Assembly (NCBI RefSeq): GCF_014648635.1
Contig: NZ_BMRM01000012.1
Coordinates: 242,825 to 306,824, forward strand
Direction: 5' to 3'
DNA: 64,000 nucleotides
Source of the DNA: Streptomyces cinerochromogenes
GTDB taxonomy: Bacteria; Actinomycetota; Actinomycetes; Streptomycetales; Streptomycetaceae
The translations under genes were made by a program, and so were the position numbers. Below the pieces are notes generated by a model. It saw only the letters and a program-made list of their open reading frames with translations. It was not told the origin of the DNA and did not search any database. Positions 1-7,113 of the stretch are shown here, piece by piece. The stretch's first letter is position 1. Each line of letters opens with the position of its first letter.

Positions 1-1
1 G

Positions 2-544
2 CCCACGGCAACCGCGCCCGTCCTCGCCCTCCTGGCGGCCTGCGCGCCGGCGGCCTGGTCCGCCCATCTCCTCGCCGCCGGCGCTCGCCGCAGGCTCGTC
101 GGCAGCCGGGGCCTCGGAGACTTCACGGCCGCCGCGAAACCACTGCTGTACGGCGCGTTCGCCCTGTTCCTGGGCGCGCTCACCGCACTGCTCGCCCTGT
201 GCGGCACCGTCCTGCACGAGCCCGTCGCCTTCCCGCAGGCCCTCACCCTGGGCGCCCTGTTCCTGCTCGCCCGCCTGCTCACCGCGCACCGGCACCGGCG
301 CGCGCCCGCCCTGGCGCTCGGCGCGGCGGCGGCCACGGAGACGACGGCCCTGGCACTGCCCCTGGCCGGCCGGCTGCCCGGCTGCGCCTTCCTGGCGACC
401 CCCGTCGAGACCCTCACCGGCGCCTGGGGCGAGGCCGCCGTACCCACCCTCGCCTGCGGCACCGCGGCCCTGGCCCTGCTGTGGCACGCCGGCCGCACCC
501 TCACCCGAGCCTCGGCCCACGCGCCCTCGGGAGCACCCGAGTGA
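2..544 (+). CDS. C-terminal part of an integral membrane protein (5' end outside window)
   Basis: An open frame enters from the left edge and stops with TGA at 542-544; about 180 residues are visible and no start is seen. The visible part has several hydrophobic stretches rich in Ala and Leu (roughly residues 4-25, 48-70, 79-95 and 155-168), separated by short Arg-rich loops, so it is a multi-pass membrane protein. The codon bias is normal for the region. It lies 68 bases before a small ORF and an SDR epimerase gene on the same strand, so it probably belongs to the same transcript. The family cannot be named from this fragment. A role in export or polymerisation of a polysaccharide is only a guess from the neighbours. 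Confidence 0.72.
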   Translation, partial: PTATAPVLALLAACAPAAWSAHLLAAGARRRLVGSRGLGDFTAAAKPLLYGAFALFLGALTALLALCGTVLHEPVAFPQALTLGALFLLARLLTAHRHRRAPALALGAAAATETTALALPLAGRLPGCAFLATPVETLTGAWGEAAVPTLACGTAALALLWHAGRTLTRASAHAPSGAPE

Positions 545-612
545 ACCTTCCGCCACCGGCCCGGTCCCGCCGCCGGAGGCATCCGCACGACCCCTCTGAA
601 GGAGAACACCAG

Positions 613-726
613 ATGACCACCTCCCGAGCCGGAGCGCCCGGAACCGCCGGCGCCTCCGGAGCAGCCGCAGGAGCCGTCGACACGGCCGGTACCACCGGCG
701 CGCACACCCCGGGAGCCGCCCGATGA
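613..726 (+). CDS. 37-aa Ala/Gly/Thr-rich small ORF, translationally coupled to the epimerase
   Basis: This short frame starts with ATG 613 behind a good Shine-Dalgarno sequence (GGAG at 601-604, 8 bases upstream). Its TGA (724-726) overlaps the ATG of the epimerase (723-725) as ATGA. The peptide is almost entirely Ala, Gly, Thr, Ser and Pro, with no recognisable domain, signal or Cys. The strong ribosome site and the exact coupling argue that it is translated, either as a real small protein or as a leader that sets epimerase translation. The low-complexity composition is typical of chance ORFs in GC-rich DNA, so conservation in related genomes is the deciding test. Confidence 0.45.
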   Translation: MTTSRAGAPGTAGASGAAAGAVDTAGTTGAHTPGAAR

Positions 727-1682
727 GGGTCCTGCTGATCGGAGCCAACGGATTCATCGGCCGTTTCGTCGCCGACCGCCTGCTCGCCGACCCGGCCGTC
801 CAGCTGACCGCGCTCGGCCGCGGCGACGACGCCGACGTCCGCTTCGACCTCGCCACCGGAAGCCCGGGCGCGCTCACCCGCTTCCTCGACGCGGTCCACC
901 CCGGGGTCGTCGTCAACTGCGCCGGCGCCACCCGCGGCGGCGCCCGCGAACTCACCCGGCACAACACCGTCGCCGTCGCCACCGTCTGCGAGGCACTGCG
1001 CCGCAGCGGCTGCGGCGCCCGCCTGGTGCAGATCGGCTGCGGCTCCGAGTACGGTCCGAGCCAGCCCGGCTCCTCCACGGCCGAGGACGCCGTACCGCGC
1101 CCCGGCGGCCCGTACGGCGTCAGCAAGCTCGCCGCGACCGAACTGGTCCTCGGCTCCGGCCTGGACGCCGTCGTCCTCCGCGTCTTCTCACCGGCCGGCC
1201 CCGGCACCCCGGCCGGCTCCCCGCTGGGCCGCCTGGCGGAGGCCATGCGCCGCGCCATGCAGTCCGGCGACGGCGAACTCAAACTCGGCGGCCTCGGTGT
1301 CCAGCGGGACTTCGTGGACGTACGCGATGTCGCCCGGGCCGTGCACGCCGCCTCCCTCTCCGCCGCGCAGGGGGTGATCAACATCGGCTCCGGCCGTGCC
1401 GTCCGCCTCAGAGACGCCGCCGCCGTCCTCGCGCGCGTGGCCGGATACGGCGGTGCACTGCACGAACTCGACACCCCGCCCGGGCCGCTGCGCAGCGCCC
1501 TCGCCCAGCCCCGCCCCGACTCCGAGCACGCGGCCCCGGTGGCGTACCCGTACCCGGACGGCTGCGGCAGCTGGCAGCAGGCCGACGTACGCACAGCGCG
1601 TGACCGGCTCGGCTGGCGCCCCCGCATCAACCTCGAAGAATCCCTGGCCGACATCTGGATGGAGGCGGCATGCCGCATCTGA
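723..1682 (+). CDS. NAD-dependent epimerase/dehydratase (extended SDR family)
   Basis: A 319-residue extended short-chain dehydrogenase. The N-terminus has the Rossmann nucleotide motif GANGFIG (residues 8-14). The catalytic Tyr-xxx-Lys pair is in YGVSK, about residues 138-142, preceded by a Gly/Ser-rich SGCGSEYG segment. This family interconverts or dehydrates nucleotide-activated sugars, or reduces related carbonyls; the substrate cannot be read from sequence. The gene is coupled to the small ORF upstream (ATGA) and overlaps the next gene by 13 bases (1670-1682), so the three are one operon. Together with the spherulin-4-like product and the membrane protein this suggests cell-surface polysaccharide metabolism (inference). 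Confidence 0.88.
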   Translation: MRVLLIGANGFIGRFVADRLLADPAVQLTALGRGDDADVRFDLATGSPGALTRFLDAVHPGVVVNCAGATRGGARELTRHNTVAVATVCEALRRSGCGARLVQIGCGSEYGPSQPGSSTAEDAVPRPGGPYGVSKLAATELVLGSGLDAVVLRVFSPAGPGTPAGSPLGRLAEAMRRAMQSGDGELKLGGLGVQRDFVDVRDVARAVHAASLSAAQGVINIGSGRAVRLRDAAAVLARVAGYGGALHELDTPPGPLRSALAQPRPDSEHAAPVAYPYPDGCGSWQQADVRTARDRLGWRPRINLEESLADIWMEAACRI

Positions 1683-2425
1683 CCAGCACCACCTCGGGCA
1701 GCACCGGCACCGGCACCGGCGTCCGCACCGCCCTCGGCATCCCCGGCTACGCCCACCCGCTCGTCGCCCCGGCCCAGTGGGCGGAACTCGCCCGCCCCGG
1801 GACCCCGCTGGACTGGGTGGTCCTCGACGTCGCCGCCGGCCCCGGCAGCCGCCCCGACCCGCACTGCCTGGAGGCCGCCGGCCGGCTGCGGGCCGCGGGC
1901 GTGCGCGTCCTCGGCCACCTGGACCTCACCTACGGCGCCCGGGTCTTCGGCGAACTGCTCTCCGACGCCCACCGCCACCTCGACTGGTACCGGGCCGACG
2001 GCTTCCTGCTGGACCGCTGTCCCACAGAGCGGACCGCGCTGCCCGAGGTCCGCCGCGCGATCACCACCCTCCGGGCGATCAGTGACACCGCCCACATCGT
2101 CCTCGGCCACGGCCGCCACCCGCACCCCGGCTACGCCGAGTACGCCGACCAGCTGGTGACCTTCGCCGGCTCCTGGTCCGACTACCGCTGGTCGCAGGTG
2201 GCCGAGTGGACCGCCGACTACCCGCCCGACCGCTTCTGCCACTTCGTGCACAGCGTGCCCCGCGGCCATCTCGACGAGGCGCTGCGGATCGCCCGCTGGC
2301 AGGGAGCGGCGACCATCTACTTCACGGACCGCACGGACAGGGGCGGTCGAGTGGACCCCTGGGAGACCATGCCCGGCTACTGGGACGACATCGTCTCGCT
2401 GGTCGGAACAGGTGTCTCGGAATGA
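1670..2425 (+). CDS. Spherulation-specific family 4 (spherulin-4-like) protein
   Basis: A 251-residue protein with the layout of the spherulin-4 family: an early PGYAHPL motif followed by a conserved Trp, a strand containing DWVVLDV, and a series of beta-alpha units ending in WETMPGYWDD. The fold is likely a TIM barrel related to the GH114 (PelA-type) glycoside-hydrolase-like domain, so a role in exopolysaccharide processing is plausible but unproven. No signal peptide is obvious. The ATG at 1670 has GGAGG a few bases upstream, and the start lies inside the epimerase gene, so they are coupled. The end of the gene overlaps a SigR-type promoter for moeZ. Confidence 0.72.
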   Translation: MPHLTSTTSGSTGTGTGVRTALGIPGYAHPLVAPAQWAELARPGTPLDWVVLDVAAGPGSRPDPHCLEAAGRLRAAGVRVLGHLDLTYGARVFGELLSDAHRHLDWYRADGFLLDRCPTERTALPEVRRAITTLRAISDTAHIVLGHGRHPHPGYAEYADQLVTFAGSWSDYRWSQVAEWTADYPPDRFCHFVHSVPRGHLDEALRIARWQGAATIYFTDRTDRGGRVDPWETMPGYWDDIVSLVGTGVSE

Positions 2426-2444
2426 AGAAGGCCGTGGCAGTGTT
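2419..2444 (+). promoter_or_regulatory. SigR-type promoter for moeZ (GGAAT-N18-GTT)
   Basis: GGAAT at 2419-2423 is followed after exactly 18 bases by GTT at 2442-2444, matching the SigR consensus GGGAAT-N18-GTT except for the first G. Transcription would start near 2452, about 35 bases before the moeZ GTG. The -35 overlaps the last codons of the spherulin gene. Confidence 0.72.
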
Positions 2445-2488
2445 ACGAGGAGAACAACTGTAGTGATTGACCGACCAACGGAGTCCCC

Positions 2489-3667
2489 GTGTCGTTGCCA
2501 CCCCTGGTCGAGCCGGCTTCCGAGCTCACCGTAGACGAGGTCCGCAGGTACTCCCGCCACCTGATCATCCCCGACGTCGGGATGGACGGGCAGAAGCGGC
2601 TGAAGAACGCCAAGGTGCTCTGTGTGGGCGCCGGCGGCCTGGGCTCGCCGGCGCTGATGTACCTGGCCGCTGCGGGCGTGGGCACCCTCGGCATCGTGGA
2701 GTTCGACGAGGTCGACGAGTCGAACCTGCAGCGCCAGATCATCCACAGCCAGGCCGACATCGGCCGCTCCAAGGCCGAGTCCGCGCGTGACAGCGTCAAG
2801 GGCATCAACCCGTACGTGAACGTGATCCTTCACGAGGAGCGGCTGGAAGCCGACAACGTGATGGAGATCTTCAGCCAGTACGACCTGATCGTCGACGGCA
2901 CGGACAACTTCGCGACCCGCTACCTGGTCAACGATGCCTGCGTGCTGCTGAACAAGCCGTACGTGTGGGGTTCCATCTACCGCTTCGATGGCCAGGCCTC
3001 GGTCTTCTGGTCCGAGCACGGCCCCTGCTACCGCTGCCTCTACCCGGAGCCCCCGCCCCCCGGCATGGTTCCCTCCTGCGCCGAGGGCGGCGTCCTGGGC
3101 GTGCTGTGCGCGTCCATCGGCTCCATCCAGGTCACCGAGGCGATCAAGGTCCTCACGGGCACCGGCGAGCCGCTGGTCGGCCGTCTGATGATCTACGACG
3201 CCCTGGAGATGCAGTACCGCCAGGTCAAGGTCCGCAAGGACCCCAACTGCGCGGTCTGCGGCGAGAACCCGACCGTCACCGAGCTGATCGACTACGAGGC
3301 CTTCTGCGGCGTCGTCTCCGAGGAGGCCCAGGAGGCGGCCGCTGGCTCGACCATCACTCCGAAGCAGCTCAAGGAGTGGATCGACGACGGCGAGAACATC
3401 GAGATCATCGACGTCCGCGAGCCGAACGAGTACGAGATCGTCTCCATCCCGGGCGCCCGGCTGATCCCGAAGAACGAGTTCCTCATGGGCACCGCCCTGG
3501 AGGGCCTCCCGCAGGACAAGAAGATCGTCCTGCACTGCAAGACGGGTGTCCGCAGTGCGGAAGTCCTCGCGGTCCTGAAGTCCGCGGGCTTCGCCGACGC
3601 GGTCCACGTCGGCGGCGGCGTCATCGGCTGGGTCAACCAGATCGAACCGCACAAGCCGGTCTACTGA
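2489..3667 (+). CDS. moeZ: MoeZ: MoeB/ThiF-type adenylyltransferase with C-terminal rhodanese domain
   Basis: A 392-residue two-domain enzyme. The E1-like domain holds GAGGLG (residues 47-52) for ATP, the DGTDNF segment and two Cys pairs (CYRC and CAVC) expected to bind zinc. The C-terminal rhodanese domain has HCKTGVRS with the sulfur-carrying Cys near residue 350. Enzymes of this type adenylate the C-terminal glycine of small sulfur carriers (MoaD, ThiS, CysO) in the cytosol and pass sulfur to them as thiocarboxylate, serving molybdopterin, thiamine, cysteine and some thio-natural products. The GTG start at 2489 is preceded by a weak GGAG. A SigR-type promoter lies directly upstream, which fits a sulfur-transfer gene needed under thiol stress. 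Confidence 0.93.
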   Translation: MSLPPLVEPASELTVDEVRRYSRHLIIPDVGMDGQKRLKNAKVLCVGAGGLGSPALMYLAAAGVGTLGIVEFDEVDESNLQRQIIHSQADIGRSKAESARDSVKGINPYVNVILHEERLEADNVMEIFSQYDLIVDGTDNFATRYLVNDACVLLNKPYVWGSIYRFDGQASVFWSEHGPCYRCLYPEPPPPGMVPSCAEGGVLGVLCASIGSIQVTEAIKVLTGTGEPLVGRLMIYDALEMQYRQVKVRKDPNCAVCGENPTVTELIDYEAFCGVVSEEAQEAAAGSTITPKQLKEWIDDGENIEIIDVREPNEYEIVSIPGARLIPKNEFLMGTALEGLPQDKKIVLHCKTGVRSAEVLAVLKSAGFADAVHVGGGVIGWVNQIEPHKPVY

Positions 3668-3690
3668 GCCGGTTCCCCGGTGTGCCGGGT

Positions 3691-3725
3691 GGGGGCTTCG
3701 GGTGCGTACGGCGCCCGGAGCCCCC
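3691..3725. terminator. Hairpin terminator between convergent moeZ and S33 peptidase gene
   Basis: A 12-bp stem (3691-3702 with 3714-3725, one G-U pair) with an 11-base loop lies between the convergent stops at 3667 and 3733. There is no long U tract, as is usual in Streptomyces, so it may serve both genes. Confidence 0.6.
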
Positions 3726-3732
3726 GTTCGCG

Positions 3733-5298
3733 TCAGGAGCAGACCTTGCCGTCCTTCGGCACCGTGCCGTTCAGCAGGTAGGCGTCCACCGTCGAGTCGA
3801 CGCAGTCGCTCCCGTTGCCGTAGGCCCCGTGTCCCTCGCCCTTCCAGGTGAGTTCGACGCCCACGCCCCGGCCCAGTTCGTCGGCCATCCTGCGGGTGCC
3901 CTCGTACGGGGTGGCGGGGTCGCCGGTGGTGCCGACCAGCAGGATCGGCGCCGCGCCCGGCGCGCTGACCTCCGGGGTGTCGTACTGGCCCGGCACCGGC
4001 CAGTCGTGGCACCAGCCCGCCGTGTCCCAGCCCAGGAAGTCCCCGAACACCGGTGAGATCCGCTCGAACTCGGTCAGCCGCCGCTTCGTCTCGGCGAGCG
4101 TCGGCCGCTGCCTGTCGTCCAGGCACGATATGACCCGCTGGGCGTGGGTCATGGTGCCGTAGCGGCCCGAGGGGTCGCGGTCGTTGTACTCGTCGGCGAG
4201 CGCCAGCAGGCCCGAACCGTCGCCCTGTTCCGCCGACTTGAGGGCGCTGGTCAGCCGGGGCCACATCGACTCGCTGTACAGAGGCAGGATGATCCCGGTG
4301 ACCGCGAGCGTCTGGGTGAGCTTGCGGTCCGAGGACGTCGGCAGCGGCTTGGCGTCGAGCCGGGTCAGCAGGGCGGCGATCTTCCGGGAGCCCTGCTCGG
4401 GGTTCTGGCCGGTGGACTTCAGGTAGTCGTCCAGGGCCCGCTGGAAGCCGCGGGCCTGGTTCTCGGCGTGGCCCACGGTGTCCGCGGCCGGGTCGACCAC
4501 CGCGTCGAGCACCAGCCGGCCCACCCGCCGGGGGAACACGTGGGCGTAGACGCCGCCGAGTTCGGTGCCGTAGGACATGCCGAAGTAGTGCAGCTTGGCG
4601 TCGCCGAGGACCTGGCGCATCAGGTCCATGTCGCGTGCGGTGTCCGTGGTGGAGACGTGGGCCAGCAGGGGTCCGGCGGCCTTCTGGCAACCCTTGCCGA
4701 AGTCGGTGGCGTCCTGGAAGTACGCCTTCTCCTCGGCCGGGGTGTCGGGGGTGGCGTCCACCGACTCGGCGGCCTCGATCTCCCGGTCGCCGCGGCAGCG
4801 GACGCCCTGGCTGGCGCCGACTCCGCGGGGGTCCCAGCTCACCAGGTCGTAGCGCTTGTGGAGTGCGGAGACGGAGGACTCGAAGTAGGGCATCGTCGAG
4901 ACGCCCGAGCCGCCGGGGCCGCCGAAGTTGAACAGCAGCGAGCCGATGCGGTCGCCGCCGGTCGCCCGGGAGCGGATGAGGGCGAGACCGATCGTGGCGC
5001 CGTCCGGCCGGGACCAGTCGAGCGGCGCCTTGAGCGTCGCGCACCGCCAGGCGTCGCTCGGTGCGGAGGAGGCGCCGGTGGCCTTGCAGCGCTGCCAGTC
5101 GAGGCGCTGGGAGGTGAGGGAGGACGGAAGGGCCGTCGGGGTCGGTGCGGCTGTGGAACGCGACCCCGACGGGGGAGCCGAGCCGGTTCCCTTGCCCTCG
5201 TCGCTGCTTCCGCCCCCGTCGGACGAGCCGCCGCAGCCGGCCAGCAGCAGCCCCGCGGCCACCGCGGCCGTCCACCGCAGGAATCGCATCATGCGCAC
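3733..5298 (-). CDS. Secreted lipoprotein alpha/beta hydrolase (S33, tripeptidyl aminopeptidase-like), copy 1
   Basis: A 521-residue protein starting with a basic n-region, a hydrophobic core and the lipobox LAGC at about residues 19-22, so it should be exported and lipid-anchored. A Ser/Gly/Thr linker follows, then an alpha/beta hydrolase core: NFGGPGGSG (oxyanion region), nucleophile motif GMSYG, acid in GDPATPYEG and His in GEGHGAYG. This arrangement is typical of Streptomyces tripeptidyl aminopeptidases (Slp/Tap group), which cut short peptides from N-termini outside the membrane. Two Cys near the C-terminus may form a disulfide. It follows a close paralogue (5437-6981) on the same strand with a 138-base gap. 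The exact substrate is unknown. Confidence 0.88.
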   Translation of the reverse strand: MRMMRFLRWTAAVAAGLLLAGCGGSSDGGGSSDEGKGTGSAPPSGSRSTAAPTPTALPSSLTSQRLDWQRCKATGASSAPSDAWRCATLKAPLDWSRPDGATIGLALIRSRATGGDRIGSLLFNFGGPGGSGVSTMPYFESSVSALHKRYDLVSWDPRGVGASQGVRCRGDREIEAAESVDATPDTPAEEKAYFQDATDFGKGCQKAAGPLLAHVSTTDTARDMDLMRQVLGDAKLHYFGMSYGTELGGVYAHVFPRRVGRLVLDAVVDPAADTVGHAENQARGFQRALDDYLKSTGQNPEQGSRKIAALLTRLDAKPLPTSSDRKLTQTLAVTGIILPLYSESMWPRLTSALKSAEQGDGSGLLALADEYNDRDPSGRYGTMTHAQRVISCLDDRQRPTLAETKRRLTEFERISPVFGDFLGWDTAGWCHDWPVPGQYDTPEVSAPGAAPILLVGTTGDPATPYEGTRRMADELGRGVGVELTWKGEGHGAYGNGSDCVDSTVDAYLLNGTVPKDGKVCS

Positions 5299-5436
5299 CC
5301 CCCTGACAGGCCCGTCGCATCGACTCGCGCCGGGCGTTCCAGGTCATGGTAGGCGCCCCGGGCCCGCCGTGCGGAAGCCTGTGGATAACCCTCTGAGCTG
5401 CGGTTTTATGCTCTCGGGGGTGGTTGTCGGGGGTGG

Positions 5437-6981
5437 TCAGGAGCAGACGGTGCCGGCCTTGGGCACCTTCCCGTCGAGCAGGTAGCCGTTCACCGCGCCC
5501 TGCACGCACTTGTCCTTGCTGTCGTACGCGCCGTGCCCCTGGCCCTTGTACGTGAGCTCGACGCCGACGCCCTTGCCGAGGGCCTCCACCATCTTCCGCG
5601 CGCCCTCGTACGGGGTGGCCGGGTCGCCGGTGTTGCCGACGACGAGGATGGGCGCCGCTCCCGGTGCGCTGACGTCGGGGTGGTCGGCGGCGCCCGGTAC
5701 GGCCCAGTCGGTGCAGCTGACCATGCCCCAGGCCAGGTAGTCCCCGAACAGCGGGGAGGCGGCGCGGAACTCGGGCAGCCTCCGCTGGACGTCGTCCGCG
5801 GTGTAGCGCGGTTTCTCGTCGGCGCAGTTGATGGCGACGTTCGCCGCGGTGACGTTGCTGTACTCGCCGTTCTCGTTGCGGCCGTTCATCGAGTCGGACA
5901 GCAGCATGAGGATCTTGCCGTCGCCGTCGTACGCCTCCTCCAGTCCCTCGGTGAGGTATTCCCAGAAGTCCTTCGAGTACAGGGACTGCGCGATGCCGTT
6001 GGTGGCGGCCGTCTGGGTCAGCTGGCGCGGGAAGATGCCCGGGATCGGCTTCTTCTCCAGGTCGGCGAGGAGTTTCGCGATGCGGTCCTTCACCTCCTGC
6101 TCGGTGTCGCCGATCGGGCAGTCCGTGGTCTTCGAGGTGCAGTCCTTCGCGAAGTTGTCGAGCGCGAGCTGGAAGCCTCTGGCCTGGCCGAGGGCGCTCT
6201 GTTCAGGGTTCTGCGTGGGGTCCACGACGGCGTCGAGGACGGCGCGGCCGAGGCGCCGGGGGAAGAGGTGGGCGTAGACGCCGCCGAGTTCGGTGCCGTA
6301 GGAGATGCCGAAGTAGTGCAGCTTGGCGTCGCCGAGGACCTGCCGCATCAGGTCCATGTCGCGGGCCGCGTCGGTGGTGCGCACATGCGGGAGGATCTTC
6401 TTGGAGTTCTTCTCGCAGGCCGCGTTGAACTGCTGGGTGCGCTGCAGCAGCTGCGCGCGTTCGGCGGCGTTGTCGGGGATGGCGTCCTGCTGGAAGTACT
6501 CGTCCAGCTGGGCGTCGCTCTCGCATTCCACCGGTGCGCTGCGGCCGACCCCGCGCGGGTCGAAGCTGACGAGGTCGTAGCGGGTGCGCAGGGCGGTGTA
6601 GTCGGAGCCGAACGCGGGCAGGGTGCTGACACCGCTGCCGCCGGGGCCGCCGAAGTTGAACACGAGCGAGCCGATCCGCTTGTCCGCGGGGCCGCTGGCC
6701 CGCGCGCGGATCAGGGCGATGTCGATCGTGTCGCCCTTCGGCCTGCTCCAGTCCAGCGGCGCCTTCATGGTGGCGCACTGCCACTTGCCACCGCCTGGCA
6801 GCGGGGACGGGGCGCTGCCGCCGCCCTCCGCGTCGGAGGGGGCCGGGCAGTCCTGCCAGTCCAGCTTCTGCGCCGTGAGGTCCCCGTGCTCCTCTTTGCC
6901 GCCGCAACCGGCCAGCGCGACGGAGAGCAGTACAGCGGTGGTGGTCAGCGCGACGGCGCGCAGCCCGGAGCGGTTCGCCAT
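5437..6981 (-). CDS. Secreted lipoprotein alpha/beta hydrolase (S33, tripeptidyl aminopeptidase-like), copy 2
   Basis: A 514-residue paralogue of the product at 3733-5298, with the same plan: signal peptide and lipobox LAGC at about residues 23-26, then NFGGPGGSGVS, nucleophile motif GISYG, acid in GDPATPYEG and His in GQGHGAYD. Whole segments around the active site are nearly identical in the two proteins (RDMDLMRQVLGDAKLHYFG is shared), while the linkers and the middle part have diverged, so this is a tandem duplication of some age. It is expected to be a membrane-anchored peptidase outside the cell. It is the upstream gene of the pair; the ATG at 6981 is the first in-frame start ahead of the signal peptide. 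Confidence 0.88.
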   Translation of the reverse strand: MANRSGLRAVALTTTAVLLSVALAGCGGKEEHGDLTAQKLDWQDCPAPSDAEGGGSAPSPLPGGGKWQCATMKAPLDWSRPKGDTIDIALIRARASGPADKRIGSLVFNFGGPGGSGVSTLPAFGSDYTALRTRYDLVSFDPRGVGRSAPVECESDAQLDEYFQQDAIPDNAAERAQLLQRTQQFNAACEKNSKKILPHVRTTDAARDMDLMRQVLGDAKLHYFGISYGTELGGVYAHLFPRRLGRAVLDAVVDPTQNPEQSALGQARGFQLALDNFAKDCTSKTTDCPIGDTEQEVKDRIAKLLADLEKKPIPGIFPRQLTQTAATNGIAQSLYSKDFWEYLTEGLEEAYDGDGKILMLLSDSMNGRNENGEYSNVTAANVAINCADEKPRYTADDVQRRLPEFRAASPLFGDYLAWGMVSCTDWAVPGAADHPDVSAPGAAPILVVGNTGDPATPYEGARKMVEALGKGVGVELTYKGQGHGAYDSKDKCVQGAVNGYLLDGKVPKAGTVCS

Positions 6982-7113
6982 ACTCCCATCGTGGGGGCGT
7001 GTGCGCCGGGGCGCACGGGACGCGGGCCGTACGAGCTATGTCACCCGGTGGGGTGCGCTCGCCCGGCGGGGTGCTCGCGCCGCTGAGGTGTCCTCACCGC
7101 GGCTGAGGTGTCC

